The notes under the pieces were generated by a model. That model saw nothing but the letters and a program-made list of their open reading frames with translations. It did no database searches and was not told the DNA's origin. From Norana najaformis (lineage: Eukaryota; Annelida; Clitellata; Crassiclitellata; Hormogastridae), in contig OZ029919.1 of NCBI GenBank assembly GCA_964023275.1, forward strand, positions 4,259,367 through 4,323,366: a stretch of 64,000 nt of DNA, in the 5' to 3' direction. Of the stretch, positions 33,186-48,400 are shown piece after piece. Made by a program: the position numbers and the translations under genes. Position 1 is the stretch's first letter; every line of letters begins with the position of its first letter.

Positions 33186-36100
33186 ATCGTGTTATGAAAC
33201 AAATGGACAGTTTGGTATACTGTAATTTAAGCAGTTCGAATAGGTTTTGAGAGCGGCTGAATGTTTACTGTTGGTTGTGCAGCTCATGTGGTCTTGCCAA
33301 GGAAGCTCTTCATTTTAATATTTTAAATATAAAAGTTGTCACAAGTCTAAAATTTGCTCTACTAATTCGGACAATTTTAATTATTAAACTAAAGAAAAGA
33401 ATCGCATGGACCGATTTCTGTGAGTTATAGTAAAATGAAGATGAATAAGAAAGCTTATTCTCTAAATAAACATTTGTATGAGTCAACAGTGGAATTCTTA
33501 AACAAAAAATTACAAAAGTAATTTTCTAGAAATGACAGAAACTGTTCTGGCGAAGTGTATGAACTCGGGTGAGCTCATTATTCTTATTCTGCAGTACACA
33601 TGTTAAAGTTAATTAGTAACGCACCGACAACTCATAATACAATTCAATTAATTTTTGGTGTTCAGCAGCACATGTTGCTACCAGAATACTTGATCTGTTA
33701 TGCATTCAGTTACGTCTGTTAGTTAGACGATATGATGTTGTTACCATAGTTATTTCAAAAATCGATGACTAGTTAATCTGACCTAATCTAATGACTTCTA
33801 TGGCGCCGTTATCAAAATACTCAAGCCCCCCCCAATCGATGGTCGCTTCAAGTGAAATTATAATCAAAATATCATTCCTGTCAGGGAAACTAGGTCGAAT
33901 TCCTCCTATAGGTCATTGCATTAGACATTTTCGAGCGAATTGTTTTAAGCCACAGAGGTTAGACAACAAGCTCTCAGTGACGTGCAATGTATTGTATTAT
34001 GATTACAAATACTGCGTTCACAGAAACACTCAAAACTGAAAACACTGCTCTTCCACAAGTTCTGTCCTGATTCTTTCTCTTCCCATTATCTCTCTTTCCT
34101 CTCAAATTCCAAACACGATCCACCGCAACGGTCTGACTGTCTACCTGCCTGACTCTTAGATCTTGATCTGGAACCGAATCTGACCGAATCTGTCCATCGA
34201 TGAAGCTCCTTGTGGCTAATAAAATCTGCGGACTGGATTCAATGCGGTGTTCAGCGGATAACATAGAAACCGTTTCTTCTTGTCGCGTACGTTGATGTTA
34301 TAGGCTAATGTTCAATATGCTGTTGGAGATATCACCGATGGACGCTGTTCGCAAACACGGTGGCGTTCTCTAGCAATGTTATCAGTTTATACTGGATCCA
34401 TTTAGATTAGACGAGATAAGATTGTTGCGGGCGTATACCTCAATTGATCTTCTGGATATTGACCTGATTGCGGCGTGACTTTGGTGCGCCATCTGTTGAT
34501 GCCTTGTGCATTAGACACCGGCGCGTTACAAGTTCCTATTGCAACTACAATTACATTGAAGCCGTCATTGTGTGTGAACCTTGAGCAAGTCCTTAACGCA
34601 CAGTTGGGCAGCTCCATTATCTGAAGCTCCATCTTTAGATAACAGAGCTACGCTAATAAATAAACAATAATAAATGGATGATGGCCCTTAAAATTTAAAA
34701 TTTATTAAGACTTCACGTAGCCATCAGATGGTTATTTGTTGAATACCTTACATTGTTAAACCGTATACACCTATTGTTGAGATTGATACAAACATAAATC
34801 AATTCCAAAGTTCGTCTATGAGGTTTCGATGATACTTAACTTCTTAAAAAAACGAATAGCAACCTCGTTGCTTCGTTGATATATAATACTTTTAATAAAT
34901 TCAATACAGGTACCTGCTTCAATCACTAATGGTCTGTTTCATTCCAGTAAGTTAAGACATACTTCTGCAGTTTGGCTGCGTTTCAGTCAAGTGATCATTG
35001 AAACGCCGATCAATACGTCTGAAGTGTAGATAGTGTATACAGGTGGACCACCTTAACTCTTAAGGTTTTGGGTATGTTGGTCTGGTTGACAGGAGACGAT
35101 AGAAGTCGGAAATGCATGAAATGCTCCGTTTACTGCAAGGCCGCTACTAAATATTGTCGTCCTACCCTTGAGGCTGAATTTATAGTCGTAAGCACGATTA
35201 AACAGTTGCCGTGAAAGATTCGCTTTTGTTGGATGAAAGTCGTTTAGCGTCAGTGTCTTTGGCGTAATATTATATTCGGAATAACTATCATGGAGTTTCT
35301 TGAACAAGTTCTAAAATGTTCCGTTGTTACAGGTAAACATTCTTTCAAGTAAGTAAGTAATATTATTCAAGATAAACGTTATTTCAAGTAAGTAGTGAAT
35401 CTGTTAAAATGCATTTGTCACTGGTTATGTGTACAGTAGGCCAACAAGAGTAAATTCACTAGAATACTGCTTCCAGCGCATTTTCCTTGGGCTTAATTAT
35501 ATTTTTATATTGTTATTTAAAATAAGGTCAAATTCGCTGTTTCTGTGCATAGGGATAAATGACTGTTGCTCAGGTCTAAATGCATCAGTTTTAGGCGACT
35601 TGATGCTGCGTATGCCGCGCTGGCAAGCACAGTAAAGTTAAACTACATCGAATCGAATTGCAATGAAAGTAAAGCGAGGTACATTGATAGAAGACCAGCC
35701 ACGGATTTTTCGTGGTCGCTGTAAAAAGCTATAAGTTTTAACAAAGTTATCTGTTCTTTGGATTGCTGTCATATGGTTTTTAATTTAACCTTAAAATCTT
35801 TCATAGTCTGCGAATTCGTAGCTGGTGAATTTGTAACGAGACAAAAATGTATGAATTCTTACCTTTTAATCTCAGCTCACAGACAATTTTTAGAAACTCT
35901 TGCATTAGCTTACAGAGTGACCTGATATTGAATTTGGGTCTTACATTCATTTATTCGTTTAGTCGTGGTGTTGTATAGCTTCAGACACATGTGAAAATCT
36001 TGAATTTGATGCGCTGAGACAGCCACTGAACTATTATCGAGCATGCAATGAAATGCTACATGAAACCTGATCAAATAATCTAGCGGCTTTACGAAGCGCG

Positions 36101-36456
36101 CGCCTCAACCGCCCATTTTCATCCCAAGCGTGGGCATGCAAAGAGAGATGATATCGCAGTTGTCAATCCGACTGCTAATAAAAACTAACAATGAAAGCAG
36201 CTTTTAGTCGTGGTAATCTGGCATTCTTTTGTAGGCGCCAATGCTTGGTAGCCTTTTATTGTCCTTGGAGTGAATAATGCCCTATTTGAGTTGAACTACG
36301 AAGGCGATTTTGGCCTATTGTGACATCGTGCAAAGCACACTATGTAATATTCAGTATCTCTAATATAGCTTTACAAAATAAAGTATGCTTGGTTTAAATC
36401 AGTGATATTGGTCTGTATTTTAGATTAATTGTCACAAAAGAGCTTGCCAGAGGATC

Positions 36457-36484
36457 ATGTTAGTGGAAATTTTCGTAATTATTG
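36457..36484 (+). CDS. Gene C exon 1: start codon and first half of signal peptide
   Basis: ATG at 36457 encodes MLVEIFVII plus one base, then GTAAGC. The intron to exon 2 is only about 250 bp, against about 1.7 kb in B and 1.4 kb in D. Confidence 0.65.
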
Positions 36485-39400
36485 GTAAGCCACTTCGTTT
36501 ATTTTCTCTCAGTCTGATCTTACGAATGTGATTTTACGGTGTCGCTACGTTGTGATGAGTCAGCAAGTTTTCGACGAGCACGAGTGTGTCTGTATCACGT
36601 GAGCGCTCTCGCGCGAAGATGTTGGTCAAAGCATCTTGCACTCTAAGACATGCTTAAACTTGATTTGCCGATTCAGCTGGTTTGAAATTATATTAGGCAG
36701 AAGATAGAATATTAAAGAACAGTATGTTGTTTTAGGTGTGTGTTTTGGGTGTACATCAGTCATCCCAGAAACATCGCCCATTACGACTCTGGAAATGGAG
36801 CCTTCAAGTGCAAGCATTTCATTTCATTCTACATCAGTGACCTCAGACACAACCCCCATTACGACTCTTACTATGGAGTCTTCGAGTGCAACCACTTTAT
36901 TTGGATCTACATCAGTGACGTCAGAAACAACGCCCATTACGACGTCTTCATCAATAACCACAGGCCTAGCGCCCATTACGAATCTTACTATGGAGTCTTC
37001 GAGTGTAACCACTTCATTTGGGTCTACATCAGTCACCACAGACACAACGCCCATTACGACGTCTACATTTGTGACCTCAGACACAACACCCTTTGCGACT
37101 CGTACAATGGAGTCTTCGAGTGCAACCACTTCATTTGGAACAACATCAGTGACTTCAGACAAACCGCCCACTACGACCCTTACTATTGATTCTTCGAGTG
37201 CAACCACTTTATTTGGGTCTACATCAGTGACGTCAGAGACAACGCCCATTACGACGTCTTCATCAATAACCACAGGCCTAGCGCCCATTACGAATCTTAC
37301 TATGGAGTCTTCGAGTGTAACCACTTCATTTGGGTCTTCATCAGTCACCTCAGACACAACGCCCATTACGACGTCTACATTTGTGACCTCAGACACAACA
37401 CCCTTTGCGACTCGTACAATGGAGTCTTCGAGTGCAACCACTTCATTTGGAACAACATCAGTGACTTCAGACAAACCGCCCACTACGACCCTTACTATTG
37501 ATTCTTCGAGTGCAACCACTTTATTTGGGTCTACATCAGTGACGTCAGAGACAACGCCCATTACGACGTCTTCAACAATGACCTCAGGCCTAGCGCCCAT
37601 TGCGACTCTTACAATTGAGCCTTCGAGTGCAACCACTTCATTTGGGTCTACATCAGTGACCTCAGAGACGTCGTACAATACAACTCTGGAAATGGAGTCT
37701 TCAAATGCAACCACTTCATTTGAGTCTACATCAGTGACCTCAGAGACATCGCCTGTTACTACTAAGGAAATGCAGTCTCCCAAAGCACCCACTTCAATTG
37801 AGTCTACGTCAGTGACCTCAGAGACATCGCCTGTTACTACTGAGGAAGTGCAGTCTCCCAGTGCACCCACTTCATTTAAGTCTACACCAGTGACCTCAGA
37901 GACATCGACTGTTACTACTGAGGAAATGCAGTCTCCGAGTGCACCCACTTCATTTGAGTCTACATCAGTGACCTCAGAGACATCGACTGTTACTACTGAG
38001 GAAATTCAGTCTCCGAGTGCACCCACTTCATTTGAGTCTACACCAGTGACCTCTGACACAACGCCTGATACGACTCAGGAAATGGTGTCTTCGAGTGCAC
38101 CCATTCTATATGAGTCTACACCAGTGAACTCAGAGACATCGACTGTTACTACTGAGGAAATGGAGTCTCCGAGTGCAACCACTTCATTTGAGTCTACACC
38201 AGTGACCTCAGACACAACGCCTGATACGACTCAGGAAATGCAATCTGCCAGTGCATCCACTCTATATGAGTCTACACCAGTGACCTCAGAGACATCGCCT
38301 GTTATTACTGAGGAAATGGAGTCTTCGAGTGCACCCACTTCATTTGAGTCTACACCAGTGACCTCAGAGACATCGACTGTTACTACTGAGGAAATGGAGT
38401 CTCCGAGTGCAACCACTTCATTTGAGTCTACACCAGTGACCTCAGAGACATCGCCTGTTACTACTGAGGAAATTCAGTCTCCCAGTGCACCCACTTCATT
38501 TGAGTCTACACCAGTGACCTCTGACACAACGCCTGATACGACTCAGGAAATGCAATCTGCCAGTGCATCCACTCTATATGAGTCTACACCAGTGACCTCA
38601 GAGACATCGACTGTTACTACTGAGGAAATGGAGTCTCCGAGTGCAACCACTTCATTTGAGTCTACACCAGTGACCTCAGACACAACGCCTGATACGACTC
38701 AGGAAATGCAATCTGCCAGTGCATCCACTCTATATGAGTCTACACCAGTGATCTCAGAGACATCGGCTGTTATTACTGAGGAAATGGAGTCTTCGACTGC
38801 AACCACTTCAGTTGAGACCACATCAGAAACCTCAGAAACATCGACTAACATCACCGTGGTTGATACAACAGTTTCTAGCATTTTTACTTCAACTATTACA
38901 ACAGGGACGCCATCTACAACCAGCACTTCTGTTACCACTAGAACTTCCCACACTACGTCAAGTACCACGCCGACAACAACTCCTCGTAAGAACAGAATTT
39001 CCATTTTAATTAAATGGCAACATGAACATAGCGCTGCTATATGAGCGATTAGTAAGCTCTCTCATTGAACAGTGTCGTGAAAAGCGACGTATATTTTAAA
39101 GTTATTTTGTCATCGCCTATTCTAGTCTACTAAAATTTATGTGGGCTGACATTTCACCGTTTACTGGCATTTACAATTAATGTAGTCTTTTACCTAACGA
39201 ATGCATAAGTTTCTTGTAATCTTTCTAAAAACAAACAATAGCTCTATAATTATCGATTCAATATGACCTGTAATGTGAGGTTGCCCGGTTACTTGGTTTT
39301 AAGTCTTACCAGCAGGATCTTTAAACTTCTGAATTTCAGCTGTGAGAGCCCTCGCGAAAGAATTTAGGTGCAGGCTATTAGCAGATATGCTTTTGTGAAA

Positions 39401-42400
39401 GTTTGTTAAGTCTACCTTCGTCGGTACTAACTCTTTTGATCCACTGCTTAACCAGTTTTGCTGATTGTATCGTTTGACTAGTCTCGTTATAATAGGAATT
39501 TTCTTTCGAACCTATTCCTTTCTACATTGAGGCAAGGTTTTGAAATTTTAACCCCGAACATTTGGTGTCTTCTTGTAGCGGTAGTGAATCGTGTACTCTA
39601 CTCAGGATAGCCCTTCAAGATATCTTTGCCTCAAAATTTCATTTTCCGTGCTGTGATAATTCCTCGTCAAATGTCTCTAGTTCTTATTAAAGTGACCTTC
39701 TAGAATTTGGGTGAACCTAATTATGAATTTATTAATTATAGCATATGCTAGTAAATAACTACGTGAGCAAGAAAGTTGCCTTTATCTGAATTTAGATTTG
39801 CTTGTACACTTCGTGGTATAGAACAGTTAGGACAACAGAGCGTCATGTCTTAGGGAGAGCGCTTGTCAACCAGAAGAGGTAACGATAACGTTGATCAATG
39901 GTTAATTGCCTTTTTCTTTGACTAGGTGATCCTTGTTCATCTAACCCATGTCTCAACGGTGGAAACTGCACAGGAACCGGTGATACGACATTTAATTGCA
40001 CATGCACTCCAGGATTCAGAGGCAACCTTTGTGAATATGGTGAGAAAACCTTCATGTCGTATCAAAATTATGTTAAAAACAAAATCTGTATGAACATGTA
40101 TGTGATCTTGAATCTAAAAATTTGTATAGCGCCATATATAAAATTTAGCACATGCTTGGAAACCGGCCAGCAAATCACCAGAAATGACAGTTGACTATTT
40201 CTGGTCACTGTACTTATGCATGTATAATATTCCTCTATAGTTTATCAGTTCATTCAGTTTATCTGGCTAGATATATGCGTAAAGAGTCTTAAGACCTATT
40301 TGAACCGTCATGCTTTTGTCATCGACACCTATGACTCATCGACACCTTACATCCCTCGCTAAGTCGACGGACACATGGCGTGTTAACAACTGTCTGTCTT
40401 ACTTACCTACTTAGTTGTCACAAGAACACGTGTAATCGCATTTTAAGATTAAATTAAAATTACCGCAATTGTGCTACCGGTGTAAGAGGCCAGGTCAGCA
40501 CCATACCAAACCATACCATATCACCAGTTTTTCCTTATGGCAAGGTTGACTCTAAATCATCTTTCTTTCCAGTTTCCTTCATCATTGACATTAACAAACT
40601 ATTACAACACCTAGGCCAACTACAACCAGCACGTCCGCTATCACTGACATTTACCACACTACGTCAAGTACCATGCCGACAACAGCTCATCGTAAGGACA
40701 GAATTTCCGTTTTAGTGAAATGGCACCATTTATACATCGCTGTTATAGGATCTATTAATTAGTTATCTCAGCTGAACGATGTGGTGAAAAGCTATGTATT
40801 TAACATATTATTTTGGCTTCGATAGTATTTGTCTAAACTGGTGTGGGTTGACATTTCTCCGCCTACTAACATTTACGATTATTGTAGTTTATACTTAACG
40901 AATGCATAAGTTTCTTTTATTTTTCTATCATTATCCATTGAAAATCAGACCTGAAATGAGAGGTTGCCCTGTTGCCTGGTTGTAAGTGTTGACATCAGGA
41001 TCTTTAAACTTCTGGACTTCAGCTGTGAGAGAACCACGGTGAGGAACTTGGATGCTCCTAAAAGACATTCTTTTGCGGAAGTTTAATTAGCCTACCTTCG
41101 TTTATGCTAACCATATGCATCCATTGCTTTACCAGTTTCTCTTATTGCTTCGTTTGGCTATTCTCGCTCTAAATGAGAATTTTTCCTTAAATCCAACTTT
41201 TTTGACTTTAAGTCAAGGTTTTTGAAAAGTTTAGCCAGAGCAGTAGGCGTCATCATAACCTTGCATCAAGGTATACCTTTCAATGGTCAGCTAATTCCTC
41301 ATAGATTACCTATAGTTCTTAATGAAATGACCTTCTGGAATTTGGGCGGACCTAATTCTGAATTAATTAATTTAACGTTTGTGAGTAACTAACTGCATCA
41401 GTAAGTAATTAAGTTGCCTTTATTTGCATTCAGAAGTACGTGTACATTGCGTCGTATAGAACAATTAGCACAAAAGGGCGTCATGTGTTAGGGAGAGCGC
41501 ATGTCAACCATAACAGGTAACAATAACGTTAATTAATGGATAATTGGCGTTTCTTTGACTAGGAGATCCTTGTTCATCTAATCCATGTCGCAACGGTGGA
41601 AACTGCACAAGAACCGGTGATACGACATTTAACTGCACATGCATTCCAGGATTCCGAGGCAACCATTGTGAATATGGTGGGAAAACCTTCATGTGATATC
41701 AAAATTATGTTCAAAACAGAATCTGTATGAACATGTATGTGTTCATGAATCTAAATATTTGCGTAGTGCTATGAATAACTTCTCGCACTTGCGTGGAAAC
41801 CGGTCAGCAAAAACCATCTTAAATGACATTTGGCGATTTATTTCTGGTCACTGGTACGCAATATCCCGACATACTTCATCACAAGAACAATTGTAAATGG
41901 CATTCGAATATAATAATAAAATTAACGCAATTACGCTAATGGTGGAACAGGCCAGGCCAGATCGGCAGCTCACGAAACCATACCATATCACCAGGTTGAC
42001 AAGGTTGAGTCGAGGTAGTCTCTCTTTACGGTTTCCGTTATCATTATCATTCACCAAAGTTAGACTAAATTCCGTTGACAGTAAATTACGCTGAAAATAA
42101 GTAATTTTTGAAATCAGTTACTGTAATATAGAAGGCATATATTTATTATATATTGCCAAAGAGAATCAATAAGAAACACGTCCTTGCTTTGATGACTTCT
42201 GCATTAAGGTTTCTTGCGTTTTAGAAATAAATGAATGCGAGTCGTATCCTTGCGACCCTTTTGGCAAATGTACGGATTTGGTAAATGACTACAGCTGCTC
42301 GTGCAATCCGGGATATGAGCAAGAAGACAATAGCACGAAAAAGTGCATTGGTGAGTCGACTGATACCGTCTGGTTGTGTCTATTTTATGGAAAAGTATGC

Positions 42401-45400
42401 TTTAAACAATCCGTAATTATGACAGTGTAATTTTACGATCGTGATATTTCGCTGATAAGTTAGATATGCTTGTGATTGATGGGCTGTTCGCGCGCGAAAC
42501 GTTAACTCGAGAAAAAAGACATCTATGTGATATCGTGCAAATGTCGCGGCACTCCCGCCAGTCAGTCATAGACAATATAGCGTCAACAATCCGATTGCTC
42601 ATCGGTGGAACGTCGTCAAAATTTCCGATATAAACGTGCGCTTAAAACATACTCAAGAGCGGAAAGATTTACGTTCACAAAATCTATAATATAATAAGCT
42701 TGCTATAATACTCATGTGCAGTTAATACTTTTGATAGCATGCCACTTTAAAATCAAAACACTTGCACATTAATTCTTTTTGCAAATATTTATACGGTCGT
42801 AAGCTGTGAGTTACATTATTCAGACTCGTTTGATTCGATTTACAGAGAGTAATTATTGTGAAGGCAATTCGTCGTGTTTCAACGGAGGCACTTGTATTAA
42901 TCAACCTCAACTTGCGCGATTCTACTGCATATGCCCTCCATCGGGAAATCCCAATGAAGTCATTGTAGGACTGCAATGTGAAAACAGTAAGACTGTCTGT
43001 TGTTTTTATTACTTTACTTATCTCATATTCAATGTCTTTTTGGTCTTCATATGTCAGCATTTCGTGCTAAAATGCTCTGCAAGGAAGTGCCACTCCATCA
43101 ATTAATCTTTCCTATTCAGAGGAATGTGTTATGATGCGCTATCAGTTAAGATTATCAGTTTGCCATAAGTCTCAGAACCAAAGAACTTATTTATAAATGT
43201 TAAATATATTTCTTACGTAGCGCTACTATAAATTCACATAAATCAATTGATGGTGCTACGCAGTTGTGCGCTGAAGACTTTGAGAAGTTTCCGAAAAACA
43301 ATATACAAATGTTCACTTACATAATACATACAAATATATTTGCTCAAGGTTCTTACACATTAACCGATTTTTTAAAGGAATTTGGTTTGTCTTCATAGTA
43401 TTCGCAGGGATTGTCTTTTACTGTTTGCTTAAGTGATGCATTAGAAACCTACACCGTTGCATTAGTTGTATTAGTATTTGCAATCGTGTCAAAGTGTAAG
43501 CATTGTAGGAACCACGACGTATCCGACTCCAGAGGCAATCTCCCCAAAATCCAGTATCATCGCAGGAGGTGCTCGAGTAAAAATCACAGGGAAAGCGATG
43601 GATCTCTTCGCTCCGTTGGGCGCTTATCTCATCCCGGAAAACAATCCAAACCTTACGATTCTGCATGCCTTGGTCGATCCAAATGTTACGTAGGTGACAT
43701 TCTAAATAATATGCGTCTGAGTTTTGCTTTATTTCCTTAGTGACTAGCCGATATTAGCGGAGTGTGTGAGTTCCAAATGCCAGGATGAAATGCCAATCGC
43801 AAAAAATTGATTTAGAAGAGTGTATTCTTCAGTTGACTCTGTTCGTGCACTGTTGACTGTTCATGCATGACGCCGTTCATGACTCTGCAATGCACGACTG
43901 AACTCAGCTATCCTCATTGACTTGGTTCTGTGGCCGATTACAAGTGCTTTAGCCTTTCACCTATGCACCAGAGTTTCAAATCAGTTCGTTGTCAAACAAT
44001 ATAACCAATAAAGCAAGTTTGTCCTCTTGCTAGCTTGCTTGCGCTTCTGCCGAAAAGTTCTTTAACCCGCCTCTTAGAACTAATATTGATGGAGTTCTGA
44101 TGAAAATAGATTATTTACATTTCTCATAATTATCTTCTTACGTTTTGGCTCTTTTCGTTAATGGCTGTTACTCTGTGACGTTTTGTCCGCGTGAATTTCA
44201 TCATGGGATATTTTGTACATGGATCATTTTATCTGAAGCATTGAATCCAGGCACTTTTGTCCTTATACAAATGAACGATTACCTTATTCGACATTTCTGG
44301 TTGTATTATGATAATCCTCTAAATAGAAAATTTGATTTTTATAGTTTCAGCGACTCGATAACTATAGTAAGTCCCCGAGCAAACGACTCATACGTCAACA
44401 CTACACTGCTTGTAATCTTGGAATACAGCGGACCAGTGAATCTCACAAATGCCACGGACCTATTCTTCACCTACCAAGGAAATCCTGTCATCAGTGACAT
44501 CAGACCTAAAGATCCACTAATAGTGTAAGTTTCAAGGTGGTCAGGGATCATGCAGACTCATGATTTATGACAGATCAACAAGGTATGTATGTATATATGT
44601 ATGTATGCATGTATGTATGTATGAATGTGTATATTTGTATATAGGATTGTATGTATATATGTGTGTTGCTATGCATGCATGCATAAATACATACATACCC
44701 ACATATATATATACATACATATATACATACATATTTACATAAATTTATACACACCTTCATATATAATGCATACATGCAGTCAGACACATATAGAGAACGA
44801 GGTAAATGAGAAGTAAGCTTAAATATAAAACTGGACGAATTCGACGTGTCCCGATTACTCCAAGGACCTATTGATTAATTTTTAAAATGAAGAATTTGGG
44901 CTAAACATTCATTCTTTTCTTATTTGCTCTTTCATGACAGATTCAGATTTACTGAATGCGCGCACAATTAGTGTTTTCAATAAATTAAATAAATAGTCTT
45001 TGAGTTGAACGTTTAATGGCTATAAATATGTATTGCAATAAACGTATGAATGACGTTATTTTCCTTTATTAGTTATTCAGCAAAAGTTTCTGGACCTCTT
45101 CAAACCCAAAGTTAATGTGTCATTGTGAGAGTGCCTAATGAATTTATAGAATTCGTCCTTTTTCAGAGGTGGCGTTCTGCTGACTGTAATAGGACAGAAC
45201 ATGGATGCCGTGGAACATCCTGTAATGGAAGTCACGACAGTCGTATATAACAAAACCGAGGAAACAACGTACTCGTCCAAACTGTCGGAAGTAGGCCAGT
45301 TTACTCCTAAAACTTATCCGTGAAATTCTATGAAAATATCTAGTCAATTTAATGTAATTTAATGTGCCTTGCGATAATGTGTTTTGAAGTATTATCATGG

Positions 45401-48400
45401 GTTAAGGTGATTTTATGGTCGCAGTGTAACAGTGATGAGTGAACGAGTTTCAGATGAGCCTAAGCATATCCATATCATGTGGGGGTCTATGCCGACATCC
45501 TTGGACACCATGAAGTCCTAATAATTCCTACGAGTATCATATGAAATATCTTGCATTAGTAGCAAAATAGCTGGAATAAGCTAGAATTGTTGAATTGTGT
45601 CAATAGAATTTCCACTTTCGTCCTCTAGAAGTGAGAATCAAGTGAGTATCAGAGAGCAAAGTGGGTCTAAAGTCAATGGAAGGTAAGATGGGAAGAAGAG
45701 CCTTGACCGTTAGCCATTATACTAGAATCTAGGAATATATAAATATGTTGAGAAAAGAGAAAACTCTATACCCATTTCAATTGCATAACTTTATGAGCTG
45801 GTTTTACATCTCCTGTTAAAACTTTCAGGATTGTTCACCAAAAAATTTCACCGAGATGACTTGCCTCCTCCCTCCTGGAGTTGTTCCACCGGCGTTCGTA
45901 AATAGCGGCCATACGGGTAATGTAAGAGCAAGTCATTTCGTTGTTTTCCCTCATCTTCAAGGCTTTTATCGCAGTCGAAGAACGAAGAGAGCGCCCCTCG
46001 CCAACCTCTCAAATCCTGATGGCAGCACGTGCGAGCTTTACCTCGGCTTCGTTTTGGATGCGCTGCCAACTTACGAGAACACCAGCAAATCTCTTCCGAA
46101 TGTCACGTTTACATTCACTATCACATTTCCGAATATCACTGCGGAACAAAACGTGAAGGAGTTCAACCCAGAAACTGACGATTACATCCAGATAAAAGTA
46201 ACTCAAATCATTTATTTTTTAAAATAATTCCCTCGTAATGACGAGGTCATATCTGACCTAGATCGAATATTGCGAAATTACCCTTGATTGTTACTAATTT
46301 TGATGGCTTGCGAATTTATGCTGATATTAGGCTTTCGCAGTGGTGTGTTCGGCACTCTGGTCCGCCCAATGCCCCGGAATAGGTCCTATATATTTCAGTG
46401 TAGGATTCATGCCAAAAACAGCTGAATATTGAGCAGTCTTTGTTGAAACAGAGCGTTTATGTGAAAGCTGAAGTCTCATATTTTTCTGGTTGTAATTTGG
46501 AATGCGGTTAGCTTAGAAACGATCACCCGTTGAGGCGCTATAGAAGTCTTGAGATAGGACGAGATGGTTTGTTGCTACCAAAAGATTGATTGATAAGATT
46601 TATGCCAAGAAATCAGAAAGAGATGTTTTCAAGTGTATAGGTGGGGATGATAGCCAGATACCGATTAAAACTTCGTAATTCTGCGTTTCTTTAGAACTCA
46701 AGATGGCTAAATCAAGATATTTCTCATAGTTCAGTCACAAAGACTGAGTGAATATTCAAATCTGCCGTGAAAGTTAGGTGAAGTTCGATACATATTAACA
46801 TCTTAGAGCAGGTTATTTGGGATAAGTATGTATGTTGTTGGAAGTTGTCCAGAAGTAGACTAACAACTCGCCTGGGTTTTATAAAAATATCTATATACAA
46901 ATGCAAGAGGTTACAATTATACGCAAGAGTACCTGACACCAACAAGACTAACGACAGCTGATTCGAAGCCCAAAGTCGAAGTCTTCTCCATCAGCTAAAC
47001 AAGCTAACAGAATTGCTAACAGGTTCCTCAAAAACAACGAGGACCTTTACATGCTGTAACTAAACAAAGTCTTGACACATTAGAGCATCAAAAAAGAGTC
47101 ACGTCTGACTCTACTTTAACTTAACTAGCCAAGCTCTCAGTACTAACGAATCTTTCCCTTTTATAGGGTTACCCGGTTCACGCCCCCACCCCCCAAAAAA
47201 GACGACTCATTCTACAACCATTCCTTACATCCGGCTCCTACACATAGGCCGCCTCTAACCACGTATATATGAATGTATTATGCCGTATGTAGGTATGTAT
47301 GTGCTTTTATATACGTACATGTTTGTATATATAATTATTTGCATGTATGTATAGACCTAAATGCCTTAATTTGAGCTAGGATCAGATATGTATAGTCTTG
47401 CTCATTTTTTCAACCTTTAACTGGCGCCTCAGGATCAGATTTAATATGACTTTGTGCTCGTAACAGGTGCTTTATATGATTAAATAAATTCATTGTGACA
47501 AACATTAGTCGTATAACTGGTGTAGACCGATGTCACTGTAGCATGGTTCAGTCATTATTTTTACCTTCGGATATAGCATTGTGTTTTTGTGTGTATTGCA
47601 AACAAGGGTGATGATATGGCGTCCGGATGTTCCATCGCAGACTACACCGTTGGTGTTGGAAACGACACCTGCGTCGTTTACAATCTGACGGACAATGAGC
47701 TGCTGTGTCTTCCACCAAAACAGATGCCACCTGCCCGCGAATTTGAGAAAAATTGCCTGGAATATGAAGGAACACTGGCAGTCCTAGTTAGTCATCATCT
47801 CACATTTTCTTCAAACTTAATGCGTTTAGAGTGAACTCAATTTGCCGGTTATATGCGCATGTTTAGGCCTAAGATCTTTACAGTCGCCTCTACCCATTCG
47901 AAAACACATCACAATTCAATGTTGGTCAAATTAATCCTTGGATTTGTAATTTCTAATACAGCAACATCGTAAGCAAAGAGCTACTTCTATGGTGTTTTAC
48001 AATTTCAGTTGTCGAGAGTTAAAATTTAATAATAGACTTTCAACTGCTTTTGAAAGTTGAATAGTTTTGGGCTCCGGAGTCCATACTGGAAAGTTTCTCC
48101 ACGCCCTGGGGTCACTGACCCAGAAATGCCAGATTACCCGTTTTTGTCTTGATCACAGCCGCCGTCCGACAACCGCTTGATGTGGTCAGCGAGATAGCGT
48201 CATAGCGAGTGTACGCATGTGCAGTGCAACTAACAAAAGATAGTCTGCTGTAAGCAGTTGACACTGCACTATCACAGTCCGCAGCGTGTTCTGCTGTCAA
48301 AGCCAAGGATAGGCGCACTGGCTACACTGTCGCATAACATGGTGACAATGGTCAATGGATAAATTGCAAATAAAGCATCAGGTCTACATGCAAGTGCAAA

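Larger units (their letters stand above)
32258..36456. other. B-C intergenic spacer and 5' flank of gene C
   Basis: No gene is recognised. It holds a short AT-rich stem (tatataacaatatc...gttatatata near 32480-32510), a LINE 3' relic (32560-32935), a microsatellite (33056-33185), and about 3 kb similar to the 5' flanks of B and D. Confidence 0.6.

Noticed and set aside
46225-46227. Apparent premature stop in gene C after the third IPT region
   Set aside because: If the donor is aaa|gtaact at 46197, as needed for the in-frame plexin-like join to the next exon in all four genes, this TAA is intronic.
47574-47576. In-frame TAG upstream of the last IPT exon in gene C
   Set aside because: It lies before the acceptor at caaacaag (47606). 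An upstream acceptor was considered, but it is lost in D and gives a segment unlike an extracellular domain.
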